DNA from: Clostridium intestinale DSM 6191
GTDB lineage: Bacteria > Bacillota > Clostridia > Clostridiales > Clostridiaceae
Direction of reading: 5' to 3'
DNA: 64,000 bases
Assembly (NCBI RefSeq): GCF_900130055.1
Contig: NZ_FQXU01000006.1
Coordinates: 126,787 to 190,786, forward strand
How positions within the stretch are numbered: position 1 is the first letter of the stretch; the number at the start of each line of letters is the position of its first letter. A program made the translations under genes and the position numbers. Positions 1 through 8,163 of this stretch are shown here, in pieces. The notes under the pieces were generated by a model. The model was given only the letters and a program-made list of their open reading frames with translations. It made no database searches and was not told where the DNA came from.

Positions 1-96
1 AGAAAGCAAGAAAAGAAGAAAGCAAGAAAAGAAGAAAGCAAGAAAAGAAGAAAGCAAGAAAAGAAGAAAGCAAGAAAAGAAGAAAGCAAGAAAAGG
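1..96. repeat. 16-bp tandem repeat, six copies
   Basis: Six back-to-back copies of a 16-base unit (AGAAAGCAAGAAAAGA). The last copy has A changed to G at its final base. The array touches the window edge, so more copies may lie upstream. Sixteen is not a multiple of three, so all three forward frames read through it without a stop. The unit has a single pyrimidine. There are no spacers, so it is not a CRISPR. Confidence 0.95.
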
Positions 97-167
97 AATC
101 TAGTGGAGCTTGGGAAGAAGCTCCTACAGGGCAGAAGTGCAAGAAAAGAAGAATTGAAGAAATCTAA
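3..167 (+). CDS. 3' end of a truncated gene with a Lys/Arg/Glu-rich repeat tail
   Basis: The gene itself lies upstream of the window and its product is not recognised. The frame starting at base 3 is open to a TAA at 165-167. It gives a strongly basic, charged stretch with a 16-residue repeat (KARKEESKKRRKQEKK, twice), then a more protein-like end containing SSGAWEEAPTGQKCKKRR. The frame starting at base 1 is also open, to a TGA at 172-174, while frame 2 stops at 101-103. Which frame is translated cannot be decided here; frame 3 is preferred for its less biased C-terminus. Changes in repeat number would switch the tail. Confidence 0.35.
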   Translation, partial: KARKEESKKRRKQEKKKARKEESKKRRKQEKESSGAWEEAPTGQKCKKRRIEEI

Positions 168-233
168 TCAGTGAATAAATACATAAACTTATGAAGAAAA
201 TAATTAGAGATAAAACATAGGAGGAAGATAGAG

Positions 234-1028
234 ATGAAAAAAATATTTACTTTGATACTTACGTCAATGCTTTTAGTTGGATGTACAGCAAAAGATTCTG
301 GTGCAGCTAAGAATGGCGAAAATGCTACACTTTTAGATAAGGTTAAAAAGGCGGGAGTTATAAAAATAGGAACTGAAGGTACTTATGCACCTTTTACATA
401 CTATGATAGTACTGGGACTTTAACTGGTTTTGATATAGACATAGCAAATGAAATAGCCAATAGGCTTGGTGTTAAAGCAGAGTATGTTGAAACAAAATGG
501 GATGGAATGTTTGCAGGGTTAGATGCAGAAAGATTTGATGCTATAGCTAATCAAGTTGGAATAAAAGCAGAGAGAGAAGAAAAATATGACTTTTCAGATC
601 CATATATAGTTTCAAAAGCAGTTCTTATAGTTAATAAAGACAATACAGATATTAAAGCCTTTGATAATTTAAAAGGAAAAAAGTCAGCTCAAAGTTTAAC
701 TAGTAATTTAGCAGATATAGCTAGGAAATATGGTGCTGAAATAGTTCAATCAGATGGATTTAATCAATCTATAGATTTATTAACTTCAAAAAGGGTTGAT
801 GCTACAGTTAATGACAGTTTATCATTTTATGATTTAACTAAACAAAAACCTGATTTAGGGGTAAAAATTGTGGCTGAATACGAAAATGCGGATAAGTGTG
901 GAATAATGTTTAGAAAAAATAATAAGGAATTAGTTGATGCTGTTAATAAAGCATTAGCAGATATGAAAAGTGATGGAACATATTTAAAAATTTCAGAAAA
1001 ATGGTTTGGTACAGATGTATCTAAATAG
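234..1028 (+). CDS. Amino-acid (cystine-type) ABC transporter substrate-binding lipoprotein
   Basis: Extracellular receptor of a polar amino-acid uptake system. The protein has 264 residues, with a Lys-Lys N-terminus, a hydrophobic segment and a lipobox LVGC placing the lipidated cysteine at residue 17. The mature part is a family 3 solute-binding fold: the GTEGTYAPFTYYD start, the GFDIDIANEIA motif and the DGMFAGLDAERFDAIANQVG stretch resemble TcyA/FliY cystine receptors. Start codon follows AGGAGG at about 221-226. The permease and ATPase genes follow at once, so this is the first gene of a three-gene operon. Cystine is inferred from family resemblance; another polar amino acid is possible. 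Confidence 0.85.
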   Translation: MKKIFTLILTSMLLVGCTAKDSGAAKNGENATLLDKVKKAGVIKIGTEGTYAPFTYYDSTGTLTGFDIDIANEIANRLGVKAEYVETKWDGMFAGLDAERFDAIANQVGIKAEREEKYDFSDPYIVSKAVLIVNKDNTDIKAFDNLKGKKSAQSLTSNLADIARKYGAEIVQSDGFNQSIDLLTSKRVDATVNDSLSFYDLTKQKPDLGVKIVAEYENADKCGIMFRKNNKELVDAVNKALADMKSDGTYLKISEKWFGTDVSK

Positions 1029-1040
1029 AAGGATAAGCTT

Positions 1041-1715
1041 ATGAATTTTGATGAAAGAATAGTAAGGATAGTTAAAGATTCTTTTTTTCCATTACTTGAG
1101 GCTGGGATTAAGTTTACAATACCTGTAGCTGTAATATCATTTGCACTAGGATTGATATTAGCTTTGTTTATAGCTTTAATGAGAATATCAGGAGCTTGGC
1201 TATTAGAGGGAATAGCAAAATTTTATGTTTGGATAATAAGAGGAACCCCTTTATTAGTACAGTTATTTATAATTTTTTATGGATTACCTAAAATTGGAGT
1301 TATATTAGCACCACTTCCATCAGCTATTATTGGATTTACTATGAATATGGGAGCATATAATTCTGAGGTAATAAGAGCGGCAATAATATCTATAGCTAAA
1401 GGACAATGGGAAGCTGCCTATTCTATAGGAATGACTAAAAGGCAGGCTTTAGATAGAATAATTTTACCTCAAGCTACAAGGGTATCAATACCTCCGTTAT
1501 TTAATTCTTTTATAAGTTTGGTTAAGGATACCTCTCTTGCAGCATCTATAACTTTGACAGAAATGTTTCAAGTAGCACAGAGAATAACAGCAGGCACTTA
1601 TGAACCTCTTGTATTGTATTGCGAAGCTGCATTTATTTATCTGATGTTTTGTACAGTATTAACCTTTATTCAAGGATTGATAGAACTCAGATTAGATAAG
1701 TATGTAGCTAAATAA
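1041..1715 (+). CDS. Amino-acid ABC transporter permease
   Basis: Inner-membrane channel subunit for the receptor encoded 12 bases upstream. The protein has 224 residues, the usual length for the HisM/TcyB family, with several hydrophobic segments and the family signature [17 protein letters not shown] near residues 67-83. The ATPase-contact EAA-type loop is visible as [22 protein letters not shown] near residues 124-145. It probably acts as a homodimer because only one permease gene is present. The spacing and order (receptor, permease, ATPase) match tcyABC-type operons. Confidence 0.9.
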   Translation: MNFDERIVRIVKDSFFPLLEAGIKFTIPVAVISFALGLILALFIALMRISGAWLLEGIAKFYVWIIRGTPLLVQLFIIFYGLPKIGVILAPLPSAIIGFTMNMGAYNSEVIRAAIISIAKGQWEAAYSIGMTKRQALDRIILPQATRVSIPPLFNSFISLVKDTSLAASITLTEMFQVAQRITAGTYEPLVLYCEAAFIYLMFCTVLTFIQGLIELRLDKYVAK

Positions 1716-1728
1716 TTGGAGGAATTAT

Positions 1729-2472
1729 ATGATTAAAATAAAAGGCTTAATAAAGAGGTTTGGGGATAGTTTAATATTAAAAAATGTAAGTTTAGATATT
1801 AATAAAGGTGAAACTGTTGTTATAATCGGTCCATCTGGATCTGGAAAAACAACTTTTTTAAGATGTATTAATTTACTTGAGATACCCAATGACGGAGAAA
1901 TAAATTTAGGAGAAAACAAAATTATTTTCCACGACCCAAATAAGGTCAGTCAAAAAGAAATATTAGAACTTAGAAAACATACAGGCATGGTGTTTCAAAG
2001 TTTTAATCTTTTCCCACATAAAACTGTAGAAGAGAATATTATAGAAGGACAGATTACTGTTCTTAAGAGAGGTAAGGGAGAAGCTATAAGTAAGTCAGAT
2101 GAGTTACTTAGTAAAGTTGGGTTAAGTGATAAAAAAAGCAGCTACCCTCATGAATTATCAGGAGGGCAACAACAAAGAGTGGCAATAGCTAGAGCCATGG
2201 CCATGGATCCAGCGGTAATCTTATTTGATGAACCTACATCGGCGTTAGATCCAGAGCTGGAGGTTGAAGTTTTAAATGTAATGAAGGAGCTTGCAAAGGA
2301 AGGAATGACAATGATTGTAGTAACTCATAAAATGAGCTTTGCAAGAGATGTGGCTAATAAAGTTGTCTTTATGGATAATGGAATTATAGTTGAAGAAGGT
2401 ACACCAAATTATATATTTAGAGAGTCAAAAAACGAACGATTAAGACAGTTCTTGAACATAATAAATGATTAG
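1729..2472 (+). CDS. Amino-acid ABC transporter ATP-binding protein
   Basis: Cytoplasmic ATPase that powers the preceding permease. The protein has 247 residues. Visible motifs are Walker [10 protein letters not shown] (about residues 34-42), the Q-loop in [13 protein letters not shown], the ABC signature LSGGQQQR and Walker [13 protein letters not shown], followed by the switch histidine in VVTHKM. This motif set is typical of the GlnQ/TcyC/HisP family. Start ATG lies 13 bases after the permease stop and is preceded by GGAGG. Last gene of the operon. Confidence 0.92.
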   Translation: MIKIKGLIKRFGDSLILKNVSLDINKGETVVIIGPSGSGKTTFLRCINLLEIPNDGEINLGENKIIFHDPNKVSQKEILELRKHTGMVFQSFNLFPHKTVEENIIEGQITVLKRGKGEAISKSDELLSKVGLSDKKSSYPHELSGGQQQRVAIARAMAMDPAVILFDEPTSALDPELEVEVLNVMKELAKEGMTMIVVTHKMSFARDVANKVVFMDNGIIVEEGTPNYIFRESKNERLRQFLNIIND

Positions 2473-2561
2473 TATAATTGATATATTAATTAAAATATGC
2501 TTGAATATATAATGAATTAATAAGTGGCGAGAAAAATATTTTATGATTTATTAAAAATATA

Positions 2562-2591
2562 TTGGCAATATTAATACTCATATGCTATACT
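2562..2591 (+). promoter_or_regulatory. Sigma-70-type promoter for the pot operon leader
   Basis: TTGGCA at 2562-2567 and TATACT at 2586-2591 with an 18-base spacer. The expected start point falls at about 2598, directly in front of the first leader hairpin. This placement suggests the hairpins belong to the pot leader rather than to the upstream transporter operon. Confidence 0.6.
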
Positions 2592-2601
2592 AATAGTATT
2601 A

Positions 2602-2642
2602 ACAAAGGCGTTTTCAGTAACATGAAAGCGCCTTGTTTTTTA
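2602..2642 (+). terminator. First leader hairpin of the pot operon (terminator-like)
   Basis: Arms 2602-2616 and 2623-2636 pair over about 14 bp, with one bulged A and one G-U pair, closing a six-base loop, then TTTTTTATT. It sits immediately after the predicted pot start point. It could also stop readthrough from the upstream operon. Confidence 0.7.
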
Positions 2643-2668
2643 TTATTTAATAGATATATAGACAATGA

Positions 2669-2706
2669 AGTCAATTTCTTTATTTCAAGAAATTGGCTTT
2701 TTCTGT
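2669..2706 (+). terminator. Second leader hairpin of the pot operon (terminator-like)
   Basis: Arms AGTCAATTTCTT (2669-2680) and AAGAAATTGGCT (2687-2698) form a 12-bp stem with one G-U pair and a six-base loop, followed by a T-rich tract. It ends 25 bases before the potA start, the usual place for an attenuator. No known riboswitch class was recognised around it. Confidence 0.65.
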
Positions 2707-2730
2707 TTAATTAAGATAAGGTGGTGCAAG

Positions 2731-3870
2731 ATGAAAAAAGTAATTATTAAACTGGAACATGTTGATAAATGTTTTGAAAAAAATCATATAGTTAAGGATT
2801 TATGTCTGGAAATTTATGAAGGTGAATTTTTAACAATGCTTGGACCCTCAGGATGTGGAAAAACTACTACCTTAAGAATGTTAGCAGGTTTTGAGGATTC
2901 AACTAATGGAATTATAAGTGTTGAGGGAGAGGATGTTCGTAATAAGGCTCCTTATGAAAGAAATTTAAACACAGTTTTTCAAAACTATGCACTTTTTCCT
3001 CATATGAATATTTATGATAATGTTGCCTTTGGGCTAAGTATGAAGAAGGTAAACAAGTCAGAAATTAAAGAAAGAGTTAAGGAAATGTTAGAGTTAGTTC
3101 AGCTTAAAGGGTTTGAGAAAAGAAAGCCAGATCAACTTTCAGGAGGTCAAAAGCAAAGAGTAGCAATAGCTAGAGCTCTTATAAACAAACCTAAGGTGCT
3201 GCTACTTGATGAACCTTTAGGAGCTTTGGATTTAAAGCTTAGAAAACAGATGCAGATGGAGCTTAAAAGATTACAGAAAAAACTTGGAATTACATTTATA
3301 TATGTTACCCATGATCAAGAAGAAGCTCTTACTATGAGTGATAGAATAGCCATTATGAATGGTGGAATATTAGAGCAAGTTGGAACTCCAGATGAGATAT
3401 ATGAAAGACCAGTATCAAAATTTGTTGCTGATTTTATAGGGGAATCAAATATATTCTCTGGAACTATTAGAGCAAATAATGGAGACTATTTAAAAATAGA
3501 TGTTGATGAAGGACAAGTGGTTTCTTATGCTAAAGGATTTATGGAGAATGAGCAAGTATATGTATCAGTAAGACCTGAAAAAATCAATATGTCCATGCAA
3601 TCCATAGAGGGGTTCTCTATAGTAGGTATAGTTAAAGAGCATGTATATGTTGGATCTATGATTAAGAGTATTGTTGTTTTATCTTCGGGAGAAGAGATAA
3701 AAATAAATAGGTTAACAGGAGAGGATTTAATTCCAATAGGCAAAAAGGTATATGTACATTGGAATGTTAAAGATGCTGTAGTTATGCACTCAAAAGACAA
3801 TGAAGTAAATTTTATAGAGGAAGAGAGAGGGTTAGATTTTATAGAAAATAAAAGGACCATAAGTGTATAG
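2731..3870 (+). CDS. potA: Spermidine/putrescine ABC transporter ATP-binding protein PotA
   Basis: ATPase of the polyamine importer. The chosen ATG (379 residues) follows AAGGTGGTG; an in-frame ATG 66 bases upstream lies inside the leader hairpin and is rejected. Walker A GPSGCGKTT, Q-loop TVFQNYALFPHM, signature LSGGQKQR and Walker B LLLDEPLGALD are present. The region after about residue 235 matches the TOBE regulatory domain of PotA/MalK-type ATPases (FVADFIGESNIFSG, SVRPEKI). It is the first gene of potABCD, and translation of the next gene starts 10 bases after its stop. Confidence 0.95.
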   Translation: MKKVIIKLEHVDKCFEKNHIVKDLCLEIYEGEFLTMLGPSGCGKTTTLRMLAGFEDSTNGIISVEGEDVRNKAPYERNLNTVFQNYALFPHMNIYDNVAFGLSMKKVNKSEIKERVKEMLELVQLKGFEKRKPDQLSGGQKQRVAIARALINKPKVLLLDEPLGALDLKLRKQMQMELKRLQKKLGITFIYVTHDQEEALTMSDRIAIMNGGILEQVGTPDEIYERPVSKFVADFIGESNIFSGTIRANNGDYLKIDVDEGQVVSYAKGFMENEQVYVSVRPEKINMSMQSIEGFSIVGIVKEHVYVGSMIKSIVVLSSGEEIKINRLTGEDLIPIGKKVYVHWNVKDAVVMHSKDNEVNFIEEERGLDFIENKRTISV

Positions 3871-3880
3871 GGGGTATAGA

Positions 3881-4771
3881 ATGGAGACAGTTAATAAAAA
3901 GATAGTTAATAATTTTAATAAAGTAATAATACCAATAATTACTATGGTGGGACCAGTTACTTTTTGGCTTTTACTATTTGTATTAATACCGCTTATATAT
4001 GTTCTTGGAATTAGCTTTATGGAAAAGGGGGTATATGGTGGCGTTGAAGCTTCCTTTACCTTAGCTAATTACAAAGCACTATTTGATCCTTTATACCTGA
4101 ATATATTTTTAAGATCCTTAATTATAGCAGCAGCTACTACCTTTTTATGTTTAATAATAGGGTATCCTTTTGCATATTTCATATCAAAAAGATCACCAAT
4201 GACAAGGGTAATATTATTAATGTTAGTTATAGTACCCTTTTGGACTAATTCACTAATTCGTACTTATGGGTGGATTATTATTCTTAGAACTGAGGGGTTA
4301 TTAAATCAAGTACTCATGACATTTCATATTATTAATGAGCCTTTAAAGATAATGTATACAAATATTGCTGTAATGATTGGCATGGTATATACTCTATTTC
4401 CATTTATGGTATTGCCCTTATATTCTTCTATTGAAAAGTTAGATAAATCTCTACTTGAAGCAGCAAATGACTTAGGGGCTAAACCTAGGAAATCATTTTT
4501 AAAGGTGACGCTTCCATTAACTAAATCAGGGATTTTTGCAGGTTCTATATTAGTATTTATACCAACTTTAGGATATTTCTTTATTCCAGATTTATTAGGT
4601 GGAAGCAAAATAATGCTTATAGGGAATTTAATAAAAAATCAATTCTTAACAGCTAGGAATTGGCCTCTAGGAGCAGCTTTATCCATGGTATTAATAATAT
4701 TAACAATAGTTATTGTTGGAATATACTCAAAAACTGGAGGAGATATGGAGGACATAGGAAGGGGATTTTAG
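3881..4771 (+). CDS. potB: Spermidine/putrescine ABC transporter permease PotB
   Basis: Membrane channel subunit of the polyamine importer. The start at 3881 (296 residues) is preferred because AGGGGGT lies six bases before it; the upstream in-frame ATG at 3863 overlaps potA and has no site. Six hydrophobic segments are visible. The ATPase-docking loop is EAANDLGAKPRKSFLKVTLPLTKSG near residues 194-218, and the signature RTYGWIIILR is typical of PotB. The stop is one base before the potC start, consistent with translational coupling. Confidence 0.93.
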   Translation: METVNKKIVNNFNKVIIPIITMVGPVTFWLLLFVLIPLIYVLGISFMEKGVYGGVEASFTLANYKALFDPLYLNIFLRSLIIAAATTFLCLIIGYPFAYFISKRSPMTRVILLMLVIVPFWTNSLIRTYGWIIILRTEGLLNQVLMTFHIINEPLKIMYTNIAVMIGMVYTLFPFMVLPLYSSIEKLDKSLLEAANDLGAKPRKSFLKVTLPLTKSGIFAGSILVFIPTLGYFFIPDLLGGSKIMLIGNLIKNQFLTARNWPLGAALSMVLIILTIVIVGIYSKTGGDMEDIGRGF

Positions 4772-4772
4772 T

Positions 4773-5582
4773 ATGAATAGAAGTAAAAAGTTGTTTAATA
4801 TATCAACGTTAGTATATGTATGTCTTGTTTATTTATTTTTATATCTGCCTATTTTTGTGTTGATATTATTTTCTTTTAATAGTTCAAAACTAAACATTAA
4901 TTTTGAGGGATTTACTTTAAAGTGGTACGAGGAATTATTTTCCAATGGTCCACTTCTTGAGGCTTTAAAGAATACAATGATAGTTGCTTTTTTTAGCACT
5001 TTAGTTTCTGGAATAATAGGAACGATAGCGGCTGTGGGAATGTACAGGTACAGCTTTAAGGGGAAAAGTGTAATAGATAGTTTATTATATGTACCAGTAG
5101 TTATTCCTGAAATAGTTTTGGGAATTTCGTTACTTTCATTTTTTTCACTTATAAAAATAGATTTAGGTTTATTTTCTTTAGTGCTTGCCCATGCAACCTT
5201 TAGCATACCTTTTGTGGTTATAACTGTAAGATCAAGGCTGAGTGGGTTTGATAAATCCATAGAAGAAGCGGCTATGGACTTAGGTGCTAGCAGATTAAAA
5301 ACTTTTTTAAAGGTAACTTTACCCGTTATATGGCCAGGAGTAATGTCAGGGGTACTACTAGCATTTACTTTATCTTTAGATGATGTAATAATAAGCTTTT
5401 TTACTACAGGTCCACAAAGCAATACCTTACCTTTAAAGATTTTTTCAATGGTTAAAACGGGGGTTACTCCAGATGTAAATGCACTTTCAACTTTGATGCT
5501 GGTAGCAACCTTTATGGTAGTTGGAGCGGCTCAATATATACAAATAAGGAAAGAAAAAAGTTTAAATTACAATAATGATTAA
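4773..5582 (+). CDS. potC: Spermidine/putrescine ABC transporter permease PotC
   Basis: Second channel subunit of the polyamine importer. The protein has 269 residues with about six membrane segments. The docking loop EEAAMDLGASRLKTFLKVTLPVIWPG lies near residues 166-191, and the stretch LSLDDVIISFFTTGPQSNTLPLKI is highly characteristic of PotC. It starts one base after the potB stop and ends 13 bases before the potD start, so the four transporter genes are tightly packed. Confidence 0.93.
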   Translation: MNRSKKLFNISTLVYVCLVYLFLYLPIFVLILFSFNSSKLNINFEGFTLKWYEELFSNGPLLEALKNTMIVAFFSTLVSGIIGTIAAVGMYRYSFKGKSVIDSLLYVPVVIPEIVLGISLLSFFSLIKIDLGLFSLVLAHATFSIPFVVITVRSRLSGFDKSIEEAAMDLGASRLKTFLKVTLPVIWPGVMSGVLLAFTLSLDDVIISFFTTGPQSNTLPLKIFSMVKTGVTPDVNALSTLMLVATFMVVGAAQYIQIRKEKSLNYNND

Positions 5583-5595
5583 GAGGGGTGTAGAA

Positions 5596-6648
5596 ATGAA
5601 ATTTAAAAAGGTTTTAGGGATTTTATTAACAACTACTATTTTAGTTGGGGGGCTATACGGTTGTGGAAAGAAGTCTTCTGAAAGTAAGGGTGAGTTAAAT
5701 GTTTTTAACTGGACAGAGTACTTACCGCAATCTGTTATTGATAAATTTCAAGAAGAGTATGGAATAAAGGTTAATTATAGTAACTACTCTTCAAATGAGG
5801 AATTATTAGCAAAAGTTCAAACAGCAAATGAAGGAACTTACGACATTGTGGTACCTAGTGACTATATGGTAGATATAATGATTAATAAAGGATTACTTGA
5901 AAAGATAGATACTGATAAGATTACAAACTTTAAAAATTTAGATGAGGCGTATTTAAATCAATATTTTGATAAAGGAAATGAATATTCTGTTCCTTATTTA
6001 GCAGGTGCGGCAGTTATTGCTGTAAATAAAGATAAGGTTAAGGATAATATAACATCATTTAAAGATCTTTTGAATTCTAAATATAAAGATTCTATAGTGG
6101 CTTTAGATGACCAAAGAGCTCTTATAGGTATTGCACTTAGAGCATTAGGATACTCAATGAATGAAGTTGATGATAAAAAACTTCAAGAAGCTAAAGAATA
6201 TTTAACAAAGTTAAAACCTAATATAAGGAGTTTCGATAGTGATAGTCCTAAAACTTCAATGATAAGTGGAGAAACTTCTATAGGCTTTATGTGGAATGCT
6301 GAAGCTGCACTTGCTTACCAAGAAAATGAAAATATACAACCAGTTTTTCCAGAGGAAGGGACTTATTTATTCTTAGACAATATGGCTATTCCTAAAGGTG
6401 CAAAAAATAAAGAGGCAGCTGAGAAGTTTATAGACTTTATCCTTAGACCAGAGATAACAGAAATGATAGCAGAAGAATATCCTTATAAAATTGTAAATAA
6501 GGCAGCTTATGATTTATTACCAGATGAGTATAAAAATAATAAGGCTTCAAATTTGCCTACAGAAGTATTCACAAAAGGAGAATATGTTAAGGATGTTGGA
6601 GAAGCTACATCAAAGTTTGATGATCTTTGGAATTCATTTAAACAATAG
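5596..6648 (+). CDS. potD: Spermidine/putrescine-binding lipoprotein PotD
   Basis: Extracellular polyamine receptor. The start at 5596 (350 residues) has GAGGGGTG upstream; the ATG at 5575 overlaps potC. The signal peptide ends in a lipobox LYGC with the lipidated cysteine at residue 23. The mature part opens with LNVFNWTEYLPQSVIDKFQEEYGIKVNY, typical of PotD, and contains YDIVVPSDYMVD and SIGFMWNAEAA, regions that line the polyamine pocket in this family. Specificity (putrescine or spermidine) cannot be read with certainty; the downstream putrescine catabolic genes favour putrescine. Confidence 0.93.
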   Translation: MKFKKVLGILLTTTILVGGLYGCGKKSSESKGELNVFNWTEYLPQSVIDKFQEEYGIKVNYSNYSSNEELLAKVQTANEGTYDIVVPSDYMVDIMINKGLLEKIDTDKITNFKNLDEAYLNQYFDKGNEYSVPYLAGAAVIAVNKDKVKDNITSFKDLLNSKYKDSIVALDDQRALIGIALRALGYSMNEVDDKKLQEAKEYLTKLKPNIRSFDSDSPKTSMISGETSIGFMWNAEAALAYQENENIQPVFPEEGTYLFLDNMAIPKGAKNKEAAEKFIDFILRPEITEMIAEEYPYKIVNKAAYDLLPDEYKNNKASNLPTEVFTKGEYVKDVGEATSKFDDLWNSFKQ

Positions 6649-6668
6649 TTATAAAGGAGGAAAGAGCT

Positions 6669-8144
6669 ATGGATGTTAAAAAGATGTATATAGATGGTGA
6701 ATGGGTAACTTCATCCTCAGAAGAAATAAGAGAAATTATAAATCCAGCTACGGGTAAGGTTATAGAGACGGTTGCAGAAGGAACGGCTGAAGATGTTAAA
6801 AAAGCAGTAGCAGCTGCCAAAAGAGCTTTTTATGAAGATGGCTGGATGGAAACTACAGCTATAGAGAGAGCAAGTTATCTATATAAAATTGCAGATAAAT
6901 TAGAAAGTATGGAAAAAGAATTTTCTGAGATAGATACTTTAGATAATGGAAAACCACTTAGAGAAACAGCGGGGGATGTACAAGATGGAGTTGCATGCTT
7001 AAGATATTATGCAGGTCTTGTTAATAAGCCAAGTGGACAAATTTATGAAGTTCCTGACCCTAATATGCAGTCAATGGTAGTTAGAGAACCTATAGGAGTA
7101 TGTGGTCAGATAATTCCATGGAACTATCCACTTTTAATGGCTTTATGGAAGATTGCTCCTGCATTAGCGGCAGGAAATACAATTGTATTTAAGCCATCAG
7201 AAGTTACTCCACTTAGTGCTATTAAATTATTCGAAGTAATTGAATCTGTAGGTATTCCAAAAGGTGTTGCTAATCTGGTTATGGGAGCAGGCGCTGTAGT
7301 TGGACATGAAATTGCAGCTAATATGGATATAGATAAGGTTGCTTTTACTGGTGGTACTAAAACAGGACGAAGTATAATGCAGGCAGCTACAGGAAATATA
7401 AAAAATATTTCATTAGAGCTTGGAGGTAAATCTCCAAACATTGTATTTGCGGATGCAGATTTTGAGACAGCTGTTGATTATGCATTGTTTGGTATATTTT
7501 GCAATCAAGGACAAGTTTGTTCAGCAGGTTCAAGATTAATTCTTGAAGATAAAATATATAATAAGTTCATAGAAAGACTTGTAGAGAGAGCTAAAAAAAT
7601 CAAGGTTGGATTAGGATTTGATCCAGAAACTGAAATGGGACCTCTTGTAAGTAAAATACAAATGGATAAGGTTCTAAATTATATTGAAATAGGTAAAAAG
7701 GAGGGTGCAAAATTAGTTTGCGGTGGAAATAAGATTAACACTGAAGAATTGAAGGATGGATTTTTCGTTGAACCTACTATATTTATAGATACAACTCCAG
7801 ATATGACAATAGTTAAAGAAGAGATTTTTGGACCGGTTCTTGTGGTACAGAAATTTACAGGAGAAGAAGAAGCGATAAAACTAGCAAATGATACAGTTTA
7901 TGGACTTGCTGGTGCAGTATTTACTCAAGATGGAGCTAAAGCTATGAGAGTTATAAAAAAATTAAGAGCCGGAATTACTTGGGTGAATTCATATCATCCA
8001 ACATTTAATGAAGCACCTTGGGGTGGATATAAACAAAGTGGAATAGGAAGAGAACTTGGAACTTTTGGTTTAGAGGAGTATACAGAAGTGAAGCAAATTA
8101 ATATTAATTTAAAACCTGAACCATTATATTGGTTTAAAGAATAA
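6669..8144 (+). CDS. Aldehyde dehydrogenase, probably gamma-aminobutyraldehyde dehydrogenase
   Basis: NAD(P)-dependent oxidation of an aldehyde to an acid. Here the likely substrate is 4-aminobutyraldehyde, giving GABA. The protein has 491 residues, full length for the ALDH superfamily. Key motifs: IIPWNYPLLMALWKIAPALAAG, cofactor loop FTGGTKTGR, catalytic base Glu250 in LELGGKSPN and nucleophile Cys284 in NQGQVCSAG. Closest visible family is betaine/aminobutyraldehyde dehydrogenase (PatD/PuuC type). It lies 20 bases after potD behind AAAGGAGG and 19 bases before the aminotransferase that would make its substrate. The exact aldehyde is inferred from that context. Confidence 0.85.
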   Translation: MDVKKMYIDGEWVTSSSEEIREIINPATGKVIETVAEGTAEDVKKAVAAAKRAFYEDGWMETTAIERASYLYKIADKLESMEKEFSEIDTLDNGKPLRETAGDVQDGVACLRYYAGLVNKPSGQIYEVPDPNMQSMVVREPIGVCGQIIPWNYPLLMALWKIAPALAAGNTIVFKPSEVTPLSAIKLFEVIESVGIPKGVANLVMGAGAVVGHEIAANMDIDKVAFTGGTKTGRSIMQAATGNIKNISLELGGKSPNIVFADADFETAVDYALFGIFCNQGQVCSAGSRLILEDKIYNKFIERLVERAKKIKVGLGFDPETEMGPLVSKIQMDKVLNYIEIGKKEGAKLVCGGNKINTEELKDGFFVEPTIFIDTTPDMTIVKEEIFGPVLVVQKFTGEEEAIKLANDTVYGLAGAVFTQDGAKAMRVIKKLRAGITWVNSYHPTFNEAPWGGYKQSGIGRELGTFGLEEYTEVKQININLKPEPLYWFKE

Positions 8145-8163
8145 TGAAAAGGAGTAGATATTT

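Noticed and set aside
1-96. CRISPR array
   Set aside because: The repeats are directly adjacent with no spacers and only 16 bases long.
4829-5422. 197-codon minus-strand frame inside potC
   Set aside because: A shadow of potC: no binding site, no family resemblance, and the plus-strand frame has clear PotC motifs.
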